Shown in pieces: positions 1 through 12,168 of a stretch of DNA of 64,000 nt. Source of the stretch: Rhynchonema sp. JSB1_4 (Eukaryota > Nematoda > Chromadorea > Monhysterida > Xyalidae); NCBI GenBank assembly GCA_030248065.1, contig JASAMV010003151.1, forward strand, positions 1 through 64,000, read 5' to 3'. Made by a program: the position numbers and the translations under genes. The notes beneath the pieces are model-generated. The model saw only the letters and a list, made by a program, of their open reading frames with translations. It did no database searches and was not told the DNA's origin. How positions within the stretch are numbered: position 1 is the stretch's first letter; each line of letters opens with the position of its first letter.

Positions 1-180
1 GTGCCGGCAGCAAAATTTTTCACTGGCCAGTAATTCCACAACAAAGCACCGATGGTTTCAATATTTAACCACAAGGTGCCTTAGGCCACCCTACATCTGC
101 GTTCAAAATTTGACGTTGATCGGTACCGGCGTCGTGGAGTTACGGTACCAAACGCCTCTCAAAAAGTGCAAAAACGTTCT

Positions 181-186
181 TCTTCT

Positions 187-230
<44 letters not shown>

Positions 231-236
231 TTTTTT
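181..236. repeat. (TTTC)n microsatellite
   Basis: About a dozen TTTC/TTCT repeats followed by a T run. The mirror GAAA run is at about 3880-3922 and is shorter, so its length has diverged between arms. Confidence 0.9.
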
Positions 237-329
237 CCGGCAAAATGTTCGTCCAAAACTCAGGGATGCATCGGAGGAGAAATCCGCCGCGGTACCGGGG
301 GTTTTGAAGGTCGAGAAACTCGGTGGTGA

Positions 330-1340
330 CATTGGTTTTTGAATCCGGAGCTCTTCGGAGCCAGAACCGGAACTGGAACCGGAACTCAGTATTTATCAAG
401 CAAATAAGTCGCACAATACTGGGCTGGTCATAAAGACAGTGCGTGCGGTTTATAGGTTTTCGGGGTCGAGAAATCTAATGGTGACATTGGTTTTTGAATC
501 CGGAGCTCTTCGGAGCCAGAACCGGAACTGGAACCGGAACTCACAATTTAGCCAAGCAAATAAGTCGCACAATACTGGTCTCGTCATAAAGACAGTGCGT
601 GCGGTATATAGGTTTTCGGGGTCGAGAAATCTAATGGTGACATTGGCTTTTCAATCCGAAGCTCTTCGGAGCCAGAACTGGAACTGGAACCGGAACTCAG
701 TATTTATCAAGCAAATAAGTCGCACAATACTGGGCTGGTCATAAAGACAGTGCGTGCGGTTTATAGGTTTTCGGGGTCGAGAAATCTAATGGTGACATTG
801 GCTTTTCAATCCGAAGCTCTTCGGAGCCAGAACTGGAACTGGAACCGGAACTCAATATTTAGCCATGCAAATAAGTCGCACAACACTGGCCTGATCATAA
901 AGACAGTGCGTGCGGTATATAGGTTTTCGGGGTCGAGAAATCTAATGGTGACATCAGCTTTTGAATCCGGAGCTCTTCGGAGCCAGAACCGGAACTGGAA
1001 CCGGAACTCAATATTTAGCCATGCAATTAAGTCGCACAATACTCCTCTGATCATGAAGCCAGTGGGTGCGGAACATGGGTTTTCAGGCTCGAGAAATCTA
1101 GTGGTGACATTGGTTTTTTAATCCGGAGCTCTCCGGAGCCAGAACCGAAACTGGAACCGGAACTCAGTATTTATCCATGCAAATAAGTCGCACAATACTG
1201 GCCTGATCATAACGACAGTGCGTGCGGTATATAGGTTTTCGGTGTCGAGAAACCCAACGGTGGCATTGGTTTTTAAATCTGGAACTTTTGGGAGCCAGAA
1301 CCGGAACTCAGTATTGATCAATGCGAATAAATAGTGTAAT
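330..1340. repeat. Tandem array, ~156 bp unit (left arm)
   Basis: The phrase GACAGTGCGTGCGGT (or a variant) recurs near 434, 591, 746, 902, 1058 and 1214, giving a period of about 156 bp. Each unit also holds TCGGAGCCAGAACCGGAACT and GGGGTCGAGAAATCTAATGG. Units differ by scattered substitutions. Each unit happens to keep an open frame, which produces repetitive 60-160 aa frames that are probably not proteins. Confidence 0.85.
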
Positions 1341-2459
1341 AGTGATCTGATCTCCAATAATGTGTCAGCTGTTTATGTTTCTGGGGTCGGTTAATCCGAT
1401 CGTGACATCGCTTTTTAGCTCTAACTTGATTGAGGTTTGAAACAGTAACATGAATACAGTAAAACCACCACAAGGTGAACCTCTACATAGTGAATTCCTC
1501 TGTATAGTGAACGAATTATCAGGGTGATCATATGTATTTTCCGTCCACCGAAAGAGAAAACCCCACCCCAAAAAAAAAAAAATACAAGAAGAAAAATGCC
1601 TGCTGTCGCGCGGCAAGAATCAGGATATGGTTATCAATGCTGGTCGCATATAAAACACCTATACAAGATTGTCTACTCCCCAAAGTAAAAAGATATCAGT
1701 GGTTACGCACTGGAGCAAAAGGCGATTAAAAACATCACCGAAACAGAAGAAAAGCTTATTTGCCAAAAAATGAACAGGATTTAGAAAGAGGCATTGCATT
1801 CCTTTCGAAAAGTGAATTAAAAAGCGATACGCCATCAGGGAACCATATTGCGGCCGATAGCGCAATTAGGCGACAACGGCAAGCTGTCACAGGTTCGATT
1901 CGTACTAGTAACGGCATAAAGAGTGGGTAAAACGATTATGCGTTGGCCGCAATATGGTTCTTTGATGGCGTATCGCTTATTAATTCACTTTTCGAAAGGA
2001 ATGCAATGCCTCTTTCTAAATCCTGTTCATTTTTTGGCAAATAAGCTTTTCTTCTGTTTCGGTGATGTTTTTAATCGCCTTTTGCTCCAGTGCGTAACCA
2101 CTGATATCTTTTTACTTTGGGGAGTAGACAATCTTGTATAGGTGTTTTATATGCGACCAGCATTGATAACCATATCCTGATTCTTGCCGCGCGACAGCAG
2201 GCATTTTTCTTCTTGTATTTTTGTTTTATATCGAGTAAGCGCATTTTCTCATTCGGTGGACGGAAAATACATATGATCACACTGATAATTCGTTCACTAT
2301 ACAGAGGAATTCACTATGTAGAGGTTCACCTTGTGGTGGTTTTACTGTATTCATGTTACTGTTTCAAACCTCAATCAAGTTAGAGCTAAAAAGCGATGTC
2401 ACGACCGGATTAACCGACCCCAGAAACATAAACAGCTGACACATTATTGGAGATCAGAT

Positions 2460-3790
2460 CACTATTACACTATTTATTTGCATTGATCAATACTGAGTTC
2501 CGGTTCTGGCTCCCAAAAGTTCCAGATTTAAAAACCAATGCCACCGTTGGGTTTCTCGACACCGAAAACCTATATACCGCACGCACTGTCGTTATGATCA
2601 GGCCAGTATTGTGCGACTTATTTGCATGGATAAATACTGAGTTCCGGTTCCAGTTTCGGTTCTGGCTCCGGAGAGCTCCGGATTAAAAAACCAATGTCAC
2701 CACTAGATTTCTCGAGCCTGAAAACCCATGTTCCGCACCCACTGGCTTCATGATCAGAGGAGTATTGTGCGACTTAATTGCATGGCTAAATATTGAGTTC
2801 CGGTTCCAGTTCCGGTTCTGGCTCCGAAGAGCTCCGGATTCAAAAGCTGATGTCACCATTAGATTTCTCGACCCCGAAAACCTATATACCGCACGCACTG
2901 TCTTTATGATCAGGCCAGTGTTGTGCGACTTATTTGCATGGCTAAATATTGAGTTCCGGTTCCAGTTCCAGTTCTGGCTCCGAAGAGCTTCGGATTGAAA
3001 AGCCAATGTCACCATTAGATTTCTCGACCCCGGAAACCTATAAACCGCACGCACTGTCTTTATGACCAGCCCAGTATTGTGCGACTTATTTGCTTGATAA
3101 ATACTGAGTTCCGGTTCCAGTTCCAGTTCTGGCTCCGAAGAGCTTCGGATTGAAAAGCCAATGTCACCATTAGATTTCTCGACCCTGAAAACCTATGTTC
3201 CGCACCCACTGGCTTCATGATCATAGCAGTATTGTGCGGCTTAATTGCATTGCTAAATATTGAGTTCAGGTTCCAGTTCCAGTTCTGGCTCCGAAGAGCT
3301 CCGGATTCAAAAGCCAATGTCACCATTAGATTTCTCGACCCCGAAAACCTATATACCGCACGCACTGTCTTTATGAATAGACCAGTATTGTGCGACTTAT
3401 TTGCATGGCTAAATATTGAATTCCGGTTCCAGTTCCCGTTCTGGTTCCGAAGAGCTCCGGATTGAAAAGCCAATGTCACCATTAGACTTCTCGACCCCGA
3501 AAACTTATATACCGCACGCACTGTCTTTATGATCAAACCAGCATTGTGCGACTTATTTGCATGATAAATACTGAGTTCCGGTTCCAGTTCCGGTTCTGGC
3601 TCCGAAGAGCTCTGGATTCAAAAACCAATGTCACCATTAGATTTCTCGACCCCGAAAACCTATATACCGCACGCACTGTCTTTATGACCAGCCCAGTATT
3701 GTGCGACTTATTTGCATGGCTAAATACTGAGTTCCGGTTCCAGTTCCGGTTCTGGCTCCGAAGAGCTCCGGATTCAAAAACCAATGTCAC
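2460..3790. repeat. Tandem array, ~156 bp unit (right arm)
   Basis: Inverted counterpart of the left array. It is roughly 300 bp longer, so unit copy number differs between arms, as expected from unequal exchange or slippage after the palindrome formed. Confidence 0.85.
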
Positions 3791-4983
3791 CACCGAGTTT
3801 CTCGACCTTCAAAACCCCCGGTACCGCGGCGGATTTCTCCTCCGATGCATCCCTGAGTTTTGGACGAACATTTTGCCGGAAAAAAAAAGAAAGAAAGAAA
3901 GAAAGAAAGAAAGAAGAAGAAGAACGTTTTTGCACTTTTTGAGAGGCGTTTGGTACCGTAACTCCACGACGCCGGTACCGATCAACGTCAAATTTTGTAC
4001 GCAGATGTAGGGTGGCCTAAGGCACCTTGTGGTTAAATATTGAAACCATCGGTGCTTTGTTGTGGAATTACTGGCCAGTGAAAAATTTTGCTGCCGGCAC
4101 TAACTCCGGACAACCATATGGGACATGCGCTACCGCGCATGCCCCGATATGTATGACACAAAGTGATACCACAGAATGCGCACCAGACAGGGCGGCAATG
4201 GACAAAAAAAAAAACCCCCCCCTCAACAACAACAATACAACCAAACACACCCTCTTAAGACGATAGGGCACAATCGACACCAACCACCCCACCAACAAAC
4301 CGCTCCCCACCCCCTCTCACCCTGCTGACATTACCGATATGTAGGTACCTATGCGGTGTGTTGTGGCAACCGCACGGCTACCAAATCCGTGGACTAGTAG
4401 CTGAATTGTGCACTTTAAAAAATAGCGTGCAGCCACTGGTTTCCGGTACTTTTCATTTCAATTGTATAAAGCAGCACGTGGGCATGATTTGGTCATGACT
4501 ATCTACCGGAGCTGCACTACGGTAGCGTCAAATTGCGACACAGCAACAGTGTGGCTCCGTCATTCGTCCAAAAGTCGGTTCTCATTTTTCTCCACTGACT
4601 GGCATATGCCTTTTCCCTAACCTAAAACGACCGTCAATCGGCACAATTCTGCACCATAATGTTAACACGTTACTGTTCTTTCGGTACATGCTTCAGTTTG
4701 CACCAGTTAGGGCTCGGTAACAAACTTTTTTCAAAAATTTGCTTTGAACAAACACCGTCCTTCTTATGCGCAACTCTGGCAATGGCCACTTCCCGTGTGA
4801 ACGTAAAAACGTGAAACGGATGGATGAGTGTGAAACCCTTGCCCATACCAGTGACGAACAGTCAGCAAGAAGGCCGCTAAACATGCGTTGTACCTGATCG
4901 AAAATGTTTCAGTTGGCCGTCTCCATTACAACACTATTCATGCTTTCGTTCTGTTTTGTGAACACACATTTTTGGCTTGCATC

Positions 4984-7900
4984 ATGGTAATATCCAAAGA
5001 TCTCAAGTCACAATTGCAATCCATTCTGACGTTGAACTTTCTGCTCTATCTGGCCTATCGTTTGCTGCATTTGCTCTGGCAGCAGTTTCCATTGCGTTTC
5101 CGCCGCCAAATCAAGGAACGCAAATTGTCACCAAATTCGATCGAAATCCGTTCGATTCTGCTGCGACGCAAACTGTTCGAACACGATATCGCTCGCGAAT
5201 GCGATTATTTGTCGATATTTGATCGGTTGGATTCGATCGATGAGCTGATCGCGGCGAATACCCACTGGATTCCGCTGTCGTTCACTCGTTCACACGTTCT
5301 GTTCGTGCGAATGCCACATCCGTTGTCGCACTATAACGCGATGCGTACGCCATTCATCTACGTCGCCTTGTTCCATCAGGCAACGCGATTCACTAAGATC
5401 ACGCATCGACTATACATCGAGTTGGCTGCGAAGGTATGAGAACTCAATTCTGTGCTCCAGTTCTGTAAAGTTGGAAGCGGTTTTCTGGCGAGAATTGAAA
5501 AAAAAAACGGAAAAAATAAAAGCTAATGGATAGATTATGTATACATGTATCAATATCAGCCGAAAACTAAATTCACGTCGTCAAGAAGGATCCATTCATT
5601 GACGTGATGTTTCACTCCAGCTGCCCGACCGCTCACATGACATCATCTATTCAGCGAACACCCCTCGTAGTGGCAGCACTCTGCTCACCAAAATGTTACA
5701 CATTGACGGCACGTGTGTGGGACTGCAGGAATTGTCCACGATCAGTTCGCTGGCCATACACAAACAGCAAGCATCGATTGAGGATAGCACACTCGAGGTA
5801 GGGGCGGTCAATTATTTAGGTAAAAATTGGGTACCATGGGTTTTCGGACACGAGGAGTCAGAATATGTGTATGACTTTTCGGCCGGGAACAATTCGTTGG
5901 CCCCAGAATGCTCGGAGCGCACCAACGCAAGACCGGACCGATTGCGGGGCTCCCCTTTGTGGTTTGGTCACCATTGGCCCGACCAATGCGACTACGTAAA
6001 GTACGACGGGCCTTTTTCTGGCTGGTTTTGCACTGACGAAAAACTCTTGATTTTGCCAACTTTTATTTGCTTTCACTAGTCAGCATCACCAAACCCAATC
6101 CCAAACTGATCCGGATATGACCATTCCACTTTCAAAACAACAGCAAACCAAGACAAATCATTATTCTTTGACTCAACAGCAAGAGCACAAGCGCTCCATT
6201 GGCGGACGTGACTTCACAAAACCGATGGCATACAAGCTACAAAAAATAGAACAACAGCCTCCCTCGCAGCTGAACAACAGATAAGTCTGAGAAAAATCGC
6301 AGCAAAAGTGACCGCCTCGCCGCGCGAACATGGTTGCCTGCCGCACCGGACCCTTCATGGCCCGAACCGAAGCTTCAAAGCAATTTGCATGTGGAGCGAC
6401 AGGAGCGCACTTAAATAGAGCCATGGCTTCCTGAGATTGACCGCAATTCTGTTGCTGACGGTGATAAGTCCTTTGGACCTTAGGGTAACTTAGGAGAAAT
6501 CGCTGAGCACTAAATTGTCAGTCATTGGATTACTGTATGCTGTGATCCCTCCTTTGTAGCAAACCTATGCTGATGGAGCTCAGAAATAATAAAAAAAAGT
6601 ACGACGACCCCGTGTGTGGTGTTCTGGGGTCGTGTAGTCATCAGTGCAGTCGAACTGACGATGACCTGGTAGACCGTGTCTGTCTGTAAACAAATGTTGC
6701 AGCGGGCAACCGAATGCGATATTCGAGCATTCAATTTTTCGCTCTGAATAAATTTAGGGGTTTTTTATTGTAAATTCCAGGCCCTGCTGAGCGCGACCAT
6801 GCGCTTCCATCTGATCACAATTCCGATAGGTCAAAAGTGCATCTTGAAGTCCGAATCCAACGGTATCGTTCTGGCTGAGTTGTTGCGCCGGATTGAGCCA
6901 AACATCAAACAGATATTCATTTACCGACGAAATGTGGCCAAAGCGATTGTTTCGTGCGAGAAAACGATGCTGATACATGCAGGGCACGCGACCGCGCTGT
7001 GAGTGTGCTGTGTGCACCGTGAAACATTTTGGCCGGTATACGCTTCGTTGGCATGATGGTCGGGTGTGGGTGCAAAACTACATACGTTGGGACATATGTA
7101 TACTGTATGCTGCGATTTTGTTGTTTCTGTGTGTTTTCGACTAGCGTAAACGTTGTTCCCTGTGAGCTGCGATGAACTTTACGTGGATCGAATTTACAGA
7201 AAAAATAAAATCTCAAGATTATGACCCAACCCATTTTGCACCTTAGACTACAGACCAAAAGCTGCCCGTCTACCATCGAAGTGCACATCGACCTAAATAA
7301 TGTTGAGACTACATAAGGCTGTGGTGCTTGTGGCACGCATAACGCGTTGATCACCAGCGGGTGTCGGCTCCACGTCAGAGACGAAGCGGGCTGTCTGCAG
7401 GCGAAGGCCCCAAATCACCAAAATGCCCGCCCAGGCAACTTACACTGCAGCATGACGACTGACACAAAAGGCGCTGCCTGTGATCACTTTGGTAGGGCAA
7501 TATGGCTGTGCTGCATTTGCACAAAGTGAAGGCCCAACTATACTTCGTTCTCTGACGCAACAAAGAACAAAAGAACATCAAGAACTTGATGGAACAAGAA
7601 CAAGCTAGAACTGAGTTGCGGCTTGTTCTTTGTTCTCAACTGTTGCCGCTTGTTGCGTTGTTTCACCAGGGAACTATTGTTCTTCCATGTTCCGGGACGA
7701 AACAAACGCTATGAAAGAGAAAAATTCAAATTTTCATGAAGCCCCCAGCTGCCCCAGAAATTTAGGGAGCGCTGCTGCACGCTTATCTGAAAGGTGTGGC
7801 GAGCAAAATTAACGTTAAAAAACAGCGAAAAAATAATAATGTGTGTGGAGCACCGTTCACTGATAATCAGCACTTGGTTGGGATCAATGACGGCTCCTTT

Positions 7901-10470
7901 GAGTTAGGGACGGGGCATGAGACTTAGGGTGGCTCAAAAAGCAACGATTTATCGACTTTCATTTGATCTTGCGAACTGAAACACTGCTTGATAAACAAAG
8001 AACCTATTTGTCCAAAAAGTTCGGCAACAGTTGGTGTGTTATGCCTCCACCATCTGATGGACGCGATCGGGTTTTGTCAACTTGCTGTGTCAGGCAACAT
8101 AATACGTTATCCGCCCGCCACACATCATGTAGTGGGCAACACACACACACACACACACACGTGCGCATAACGCACAGCATAACGTTATCAGCACCGCATT
8201 AGCAGCACTCGATTGGTTCTTATAAAGGATTAGCGCGCTTGACAACCGCGGTCCAGTGTTGTGGTGGAAGTGCGTTGACTCGCCAGCCCAAACAAACAGG
8301 TCCGCCACTGACTGGTTCGAGACCGCCATGGGGTCAGTACACATTTGTCATTTTCTGAACTTTTTTAATTTTTTCTTTCTTTTTCCACTTCAATCACTCA
8401 AGTACCATCAACAAATGTCACAAACAGCACTGAATTGCGATTGACGACAGAGAAAACGACCAAAAAACAATCACAAAGTTGAAAAATTTCAACTCTGTTA
8501 TTTGTTCTCTTGAGAACAGGATTTGGGTGTTTCGTCGTGTTTCGCCACGAACGCGTTTATACTTTTTTGGCTGTTTCATGTTGCGTGTTCTCAGGCAAGT
8601 ATAAAGGCACTACGAAACAGGTTGAAGCAAGAACACGAATTTCTTGTTCTTGTTGCGTCAGAGAACGAAGTATAGTTGGGCCTTTAAAGCTGCTGGTCAA
8701 CAACCCTTCGACCGCGCTTGATCTTGGGGGTAGTATATATAAACAAAGTTTGGACATCGTGTTACTCGACCCTAATCTGGCGAGCCGATTGGTTGCTTCC
8801 TGATGTTTCACGGCCACGTTGAAGTTTGCACCTGGTGAAAAAAACCGAAAAAAATTGAAACGCTGCTGTGACACGAATAGGCTGTTTCAAAGTTTGATAC
8901 TGGAGTGACAGCAACCTCCAACATTGTGACAAAAACCGCAATGCACAATAGCTATTGAAACGTCCGCATTGTTGAATAAAAAAATAAAAGGTTTCAGAAA
9001 CCTGGTCATTTTTTGTTAGCATTTTCTACTCGTGTAATTTTAAGCATCTGTGGTGAATGAAATAAGTTGTCAATTACAAATAAAAATCATGTAATTATCA
9101 AGTTCCTTGTTTGTGCTACCCAGTTTTCAAAACCCTACACAGCTCACACAATGTTTACCACAACATGCGCAAGGCAGCCATTCCACAGCGCACACACACA
9201 AAGCTGGCCAGCTGTGAAACATTGCTGTGTTATCGCTGTGCTGGCTGTGTGTTGTCGTTGTGTGCGCGCTGAGAGAATGGCTGCCTTGCGCATGTTGTGG
9301 TAAACATTGTGTGAGCTGTGTAGGGTTTTGAAAACTGGGTAGCACAAACAAGGAACTTGATAATTACATGATTTTTATTTGTAATTGACAACTTATTTCA
9401 TTCACCACAGATGCTTAAAATTACACGAGTAGAAAATGCTAACAAAAAATGACCAGGTTTCTGAAACCTTTTATTTTTTTATTCAACAATGCGGACGTTT
9501 CAATAGCTATTGTGCATTGCGGTTTTTGTCACAATGTTGGAGGTTGCTGTCACTCCAGTATCAAACTTTGAAACAGCCTATTCGTGTCACAGCAGCGTTT
9601 CAATTTTTTTCGGTTTTTTTCACCAGGTGCAAACTTCAACGTGGCCGTGAAACATCAGGAAGCAACCAATCGGCTCGCCAGATTAGGGTCGAGTAACACG
9701 ATGTCCAAACTTTGTTTATATATACTACCCCCCAAGATCAAGCGCGGTCGAAGGGTTGTTGACCAGCACCTTTAAAATAAAAAAATCAATATATCGAGAT
9801 TAGTGGTCGGCGTGGCGATGCGTTACAGACTTTGATCATATCCGAAATTGGCATCAGCTCAAATGTGCTTCAACGTTCACACACTGAAGATGCACTGGGT
9901 GATCGTCAGTGCGAATGCACCAAACTAGGGGGTTCGTGTATTGCAGCCTGCATCGATTGAGTGTCAGTTTTGCCGAGTGGCTGATCGGCTGCTGTCGTTA
10001 CGAGACGCGCAATTATCGATTGATTGGCGTGCGCAACAATCTGGAATATGCTTGGGTCATATTCGCCAGTCCCTACGCTCGTTATCTGCAGGTGAACAAC
10101 GTTCGCGTATATACAGTATTTATGCGCGTGATGTTTAAAATAATGAAACATCGGCACAAAACATACGATTCAGCTGGAGCAGCGCAACGAGGTGTTCGAT
10201 CACGTGACCACGTACGAAGAGCTCACGTCCGACGCGCGTGGCACGTTGCGAACGTTGTACTCGATATTGGACCTGCCAGTTCAGCACATCGATCGTGGAA
10301 TGCGACAACTCAGCACCGATTCACAACAGAACACAGCACTGGCCAGGGATAACATGCATAAATTACCGTTCACACACAAGTCCGACATTGACGTTCAACG
10401 GGCACAATTTGCAGCTGATCAACTAGCATTGCATAGGCAGTTCTTTTGCGGCGATTTTTACATTGATTGA
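4984..10470 (+). CDS. Sulfotransferase-like protein, copy A (left arm)
   Basis: Six exons join in frame: 4984-5433, 5621-5797, 6781-6998, 7451-7525, 9947-10091 and 10174-10470 (453 aa). The N-terminus has a hydrophobic segment (about residues 13-31), suggesting a type II membrane or Golgi protein. Exon 2 carries NTPRSGSTLLTKML (about residues 163-176), matching the 5'-phosphosulfate loop that binds PAPS in sulfotransferases. Exon 3 carries IFIYRRNVAKAIVS, matching the 3'-phosphate-binding region. Exon 6 has YEELTSDARGTLRTL, the typical C-terminal element of the fold. The acceptor is unknown. AATAAA follows at about 10533. The start could instead be the upstream in-frame ATG at 4888. In this copy a transposon sits four bases inside intron 4 and changes the donor from GTGAGT (seen in copy B) to GTGAAG, so splicing of this copy may be impaired. 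Confidence 0.72.
7529..8684. mobile_element. Mariner-type non-autonomous element (copy in left arm)
   Basis: The ends are inverted repeats of about 35 bp starting AAGGCCCAACTATACTTCGT. The 1.16 kb body is rich in AGAACAAGAAC-type repeats and has a CA microsatellite near 8140-8160. No transposase. The same element lies in the right arm at a different place. Here it abuts the TTAA of the neighbouring palindromic element, apparently inserted at the TA within it; the left flank lacks a few expected bases. Confidence 0.8.
8688..9771. mobile_element. Palindromic piggyBac-like element
   Basis: An almost perfect palindrome centred near 9229, with ends AGCTGCTGGTCAACAACC and its complement, flanked by TTAA at 8684-8687 and 9772-9775. 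TTAA duplication is characteristic of piggyBac superfamily elements. The right arm of the 14-kb duplication has the empty site (GAGTTAAAATATCG near 13940), showing that insertion came after the duplication. The 86-codon frames are mirror copies, so no gene is called. Confidence 0.78.
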
Positions 10471-10859
10471 CTGAATGAAGGATTTTATTTGCCATTCTTG
10501 CTGCATGTGCTATGATTCATCACAGACATGTGAATAAATTCCAGATACACACAATTACTAAATTCAATGCCGTGCACTAAAATAAATTCCAGATATAAAA
10601 TTTTTGAATTCACTGCCGGGCACTAACAATAGTTAATATCCATGCATGGCTAATTTACGGTGTTACGATTTATCCCTTGTGGCTTGTAACTTCCCTGTGC
10701 TTACTGCAAAGAGAAAATGAATGATGATGTCTAAACCACGCACAGTTATGAAACAGTGCGCACAGCTGCCTGGCTGGCTGGCAATCTGCGTGTCGGAGTG
10801 ACTGACCAAGTGATTTGACCACTTGAGTTGAACACTGTAACATAAGCCACTCAAGGGCT

Positions 10860-11561
10860 CAGGGTTGAAAAAAAAATTTTTTATTAACGAGCTTTTTTAA
10901 AAAAAAAAATTTTTTTTTGATTTTTTTTGACGAAAATTTTTTTTATTAGAAAAAGTGTTGCAAACGACGTTTCAGGATAAATGAAATCGATGCAACATAT
11001 TTTTCAAAAATTGAAAAATTTTCGCCTGAGACCCAACTTGTGTGGTGACACCCGGTAGCATTGTGCAGATTCTATGGAATCCTACCAGTCTGAGGTTGAT
11101 GTTCACTAACGATGTACTCTAATGTATGGTAGCATGCCGTACAATGTATTTTAATGCATCTAATGCCGTATATCTGATATACGACCATCAAAATATCGAT
11201 TACAGCCCAAATCTTGCGTGTCAGATCGACTTTGCGCGCCCGGTTTTGCACCAGACCTATGTATATACATGTGTAGTAGCATGCAGTGGTACATTATCGG
11301 TGCCACATCACTATAAAAGACCATCCCCGCGCATCCCTACGGATTTGGGGACAATACAGGGCGCCGCAGGCGCGATTTTGGAAAAATTGTCCCGCCCACA
11401 GAAAAAAAGTGCCAATTTTTTGCCTCGAAAAAGGCCATTTTTGGACATTTCAGCCCATTTTTGGCAACTTTTTTTATTAAAAAAAAGCAAAATCTGAGTT
11501 TCAAAAAAAAAATTTTTTTTTTAAATTTTTTAATTAGCCACTTTTTTTTGAAACAAGCCTG
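10860..11561. mobile_element. hAT-like non-autonomous element (left arm)
   Basis: Starts CAGGGTTGAAA and ends TTTCAAACAAGCCTG-like (complement CAGGCTTGTTTC). Flanked by an exact 8-bp duplication CAAGGGCT (10852-10859 and 11562-11569). CAGGG ends with an 8-bp duplication fit the hAT superfamily. Subterminal regions are long A/T palindromes. A mirror copy is in the other arm, so it predates the inverted duplication. Confidence 0.82.
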
Positions 11562-11587
11562 CAAGGGCTATGATCTCAATGTAGACT

Positions 11588-11924
11588 TTATTGATTTAGT
11601 CCGTCATGACTACGTGGCAAGAACATTCCTCGTTGCTTCTTAGCGTCATCAAGATTCTGCTTCGTTTCCCGTATTTTCTCATTCAATTCAGTCAAATCAT
11701 TTTGCATTCTTCCCTGCAGCAGGCGTGCGCCTTTCGCTATCGGTGCTCTTCGATGCTGTAAATTGGGTGATTTTGAAACATCAGTTGTACCTGCGCACAT
11801 CTGTGAAGTATTGATTGGTGTCCACACTGACCGCTGGCAGCGCCCTCATGCGTTCTTTCAAATCCTTCAACTGTTTTGCTATTTCATCCCGATTTCGTTG
11901 GTAATCGGCGAGTGCTTTTTTCAT
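11588..11924 (-). pseudogene. 3' remnant of a coiled-coil gene at the palindrome centre
   Basis: On the minus strand, 11924-11791 encodes a charged helix beginning MKKALADYQRNRDEIAKQ and ends at a GTACAA donor. A short intron containing CTGATGTTTCA follows, then a last exon with MQNDLTELNEKIRETKQ and a stop at 11588, with AATAAA beyond. Phases of the two pieces do not join at the obvious acceptor; they join only if a weaker acceptor near 11750 is used. The 5' part of the gene would lie where the palindrome turns round, so the gene is probably truncated by the duplication. Family not recognised. Confidence 0.45.
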
Positions 11925-12008
11925 CGAATTTTTCGTCGACAATCCGGAATCAATGTGTATTGCGTGCTGGACATTAGGGTGTCAATAATGTCTTTGACCA
12001 GCATCGCC

Positions 12009-12142
12009 TGCTGCAGGGAAGAATGCAAAATGATTTGACTGAATTGAATGAGAAAATACGGGAAACGAAGCAGAATCTTGATGACGCTAAGAAGCAACGA
12101 GGAATGTTCTTGCCACGTGGTCATGACGGACTAAATCAATAA
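12009..12142 (+). pseudogene. Mirror copy of the coiled-coil last exon
   Basis: The plus strand repeats the last exon of the coiled-coil remnant (GRMQNDLTELNEKIRETK through a stop at 12140-12142, then AATAAA). It lacks the upstream exon because the palindrome arm begins here. It is an orphan exon unless read from the unpaired spacer. Confidence 0.5.
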
Positions 12143-12168
12143 AGTCTACATTGAGATCATAGCCCTTG

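Larger units (their letters stand above)
1..4100. repeat. Foldback-like palindrome with tandem-repeat arms
   Basis: The first 1.9 kb reappears in reverse complement up to position 4100. The window opens with GTGCCGGCAG and 4091-4100 is CTGCCGGCAC. The short centre is about 1861-1945. The arms contain, from outside in, a unique end, a TTTC microsatellite, several ~156 bp tandem units and an inner unique part with CTCTGTATAGTGAACG-like text. The right arm is about 300 bp longer, which fits about two extra tandem units. Long inverted repeats built of tandem units are the hallmark of foldback (FB) transposons; membership is inferred. No transposase frame was recognised. Open frames here are mirror images on both strands and are not taken as genes. 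The left end may continue beyond the window. Confidence 0.8.

Noticed and set aside
1861..1945. GGTTCGATTCGTAC in the centre of the first palindrome as a tRNA or SINE remnant
   Set aside because: Only a short B-box-like match; no stem structure.
103..4010. Repetitive frames such as those containing RAVYRFSGSRNLMVTL
   Set aside because: They read the ~156-bp tandem units, which are open on both strands and mirrored; no splice, start or family support.
8300..8330. GGTTCGAGACC resembling a tRNA B box inside the mariner-type element
   Set aside because: No A box or tRNA fold; the element is bounded by DNA-transposon ends and a TA duplication, so a SINE is unlikely.
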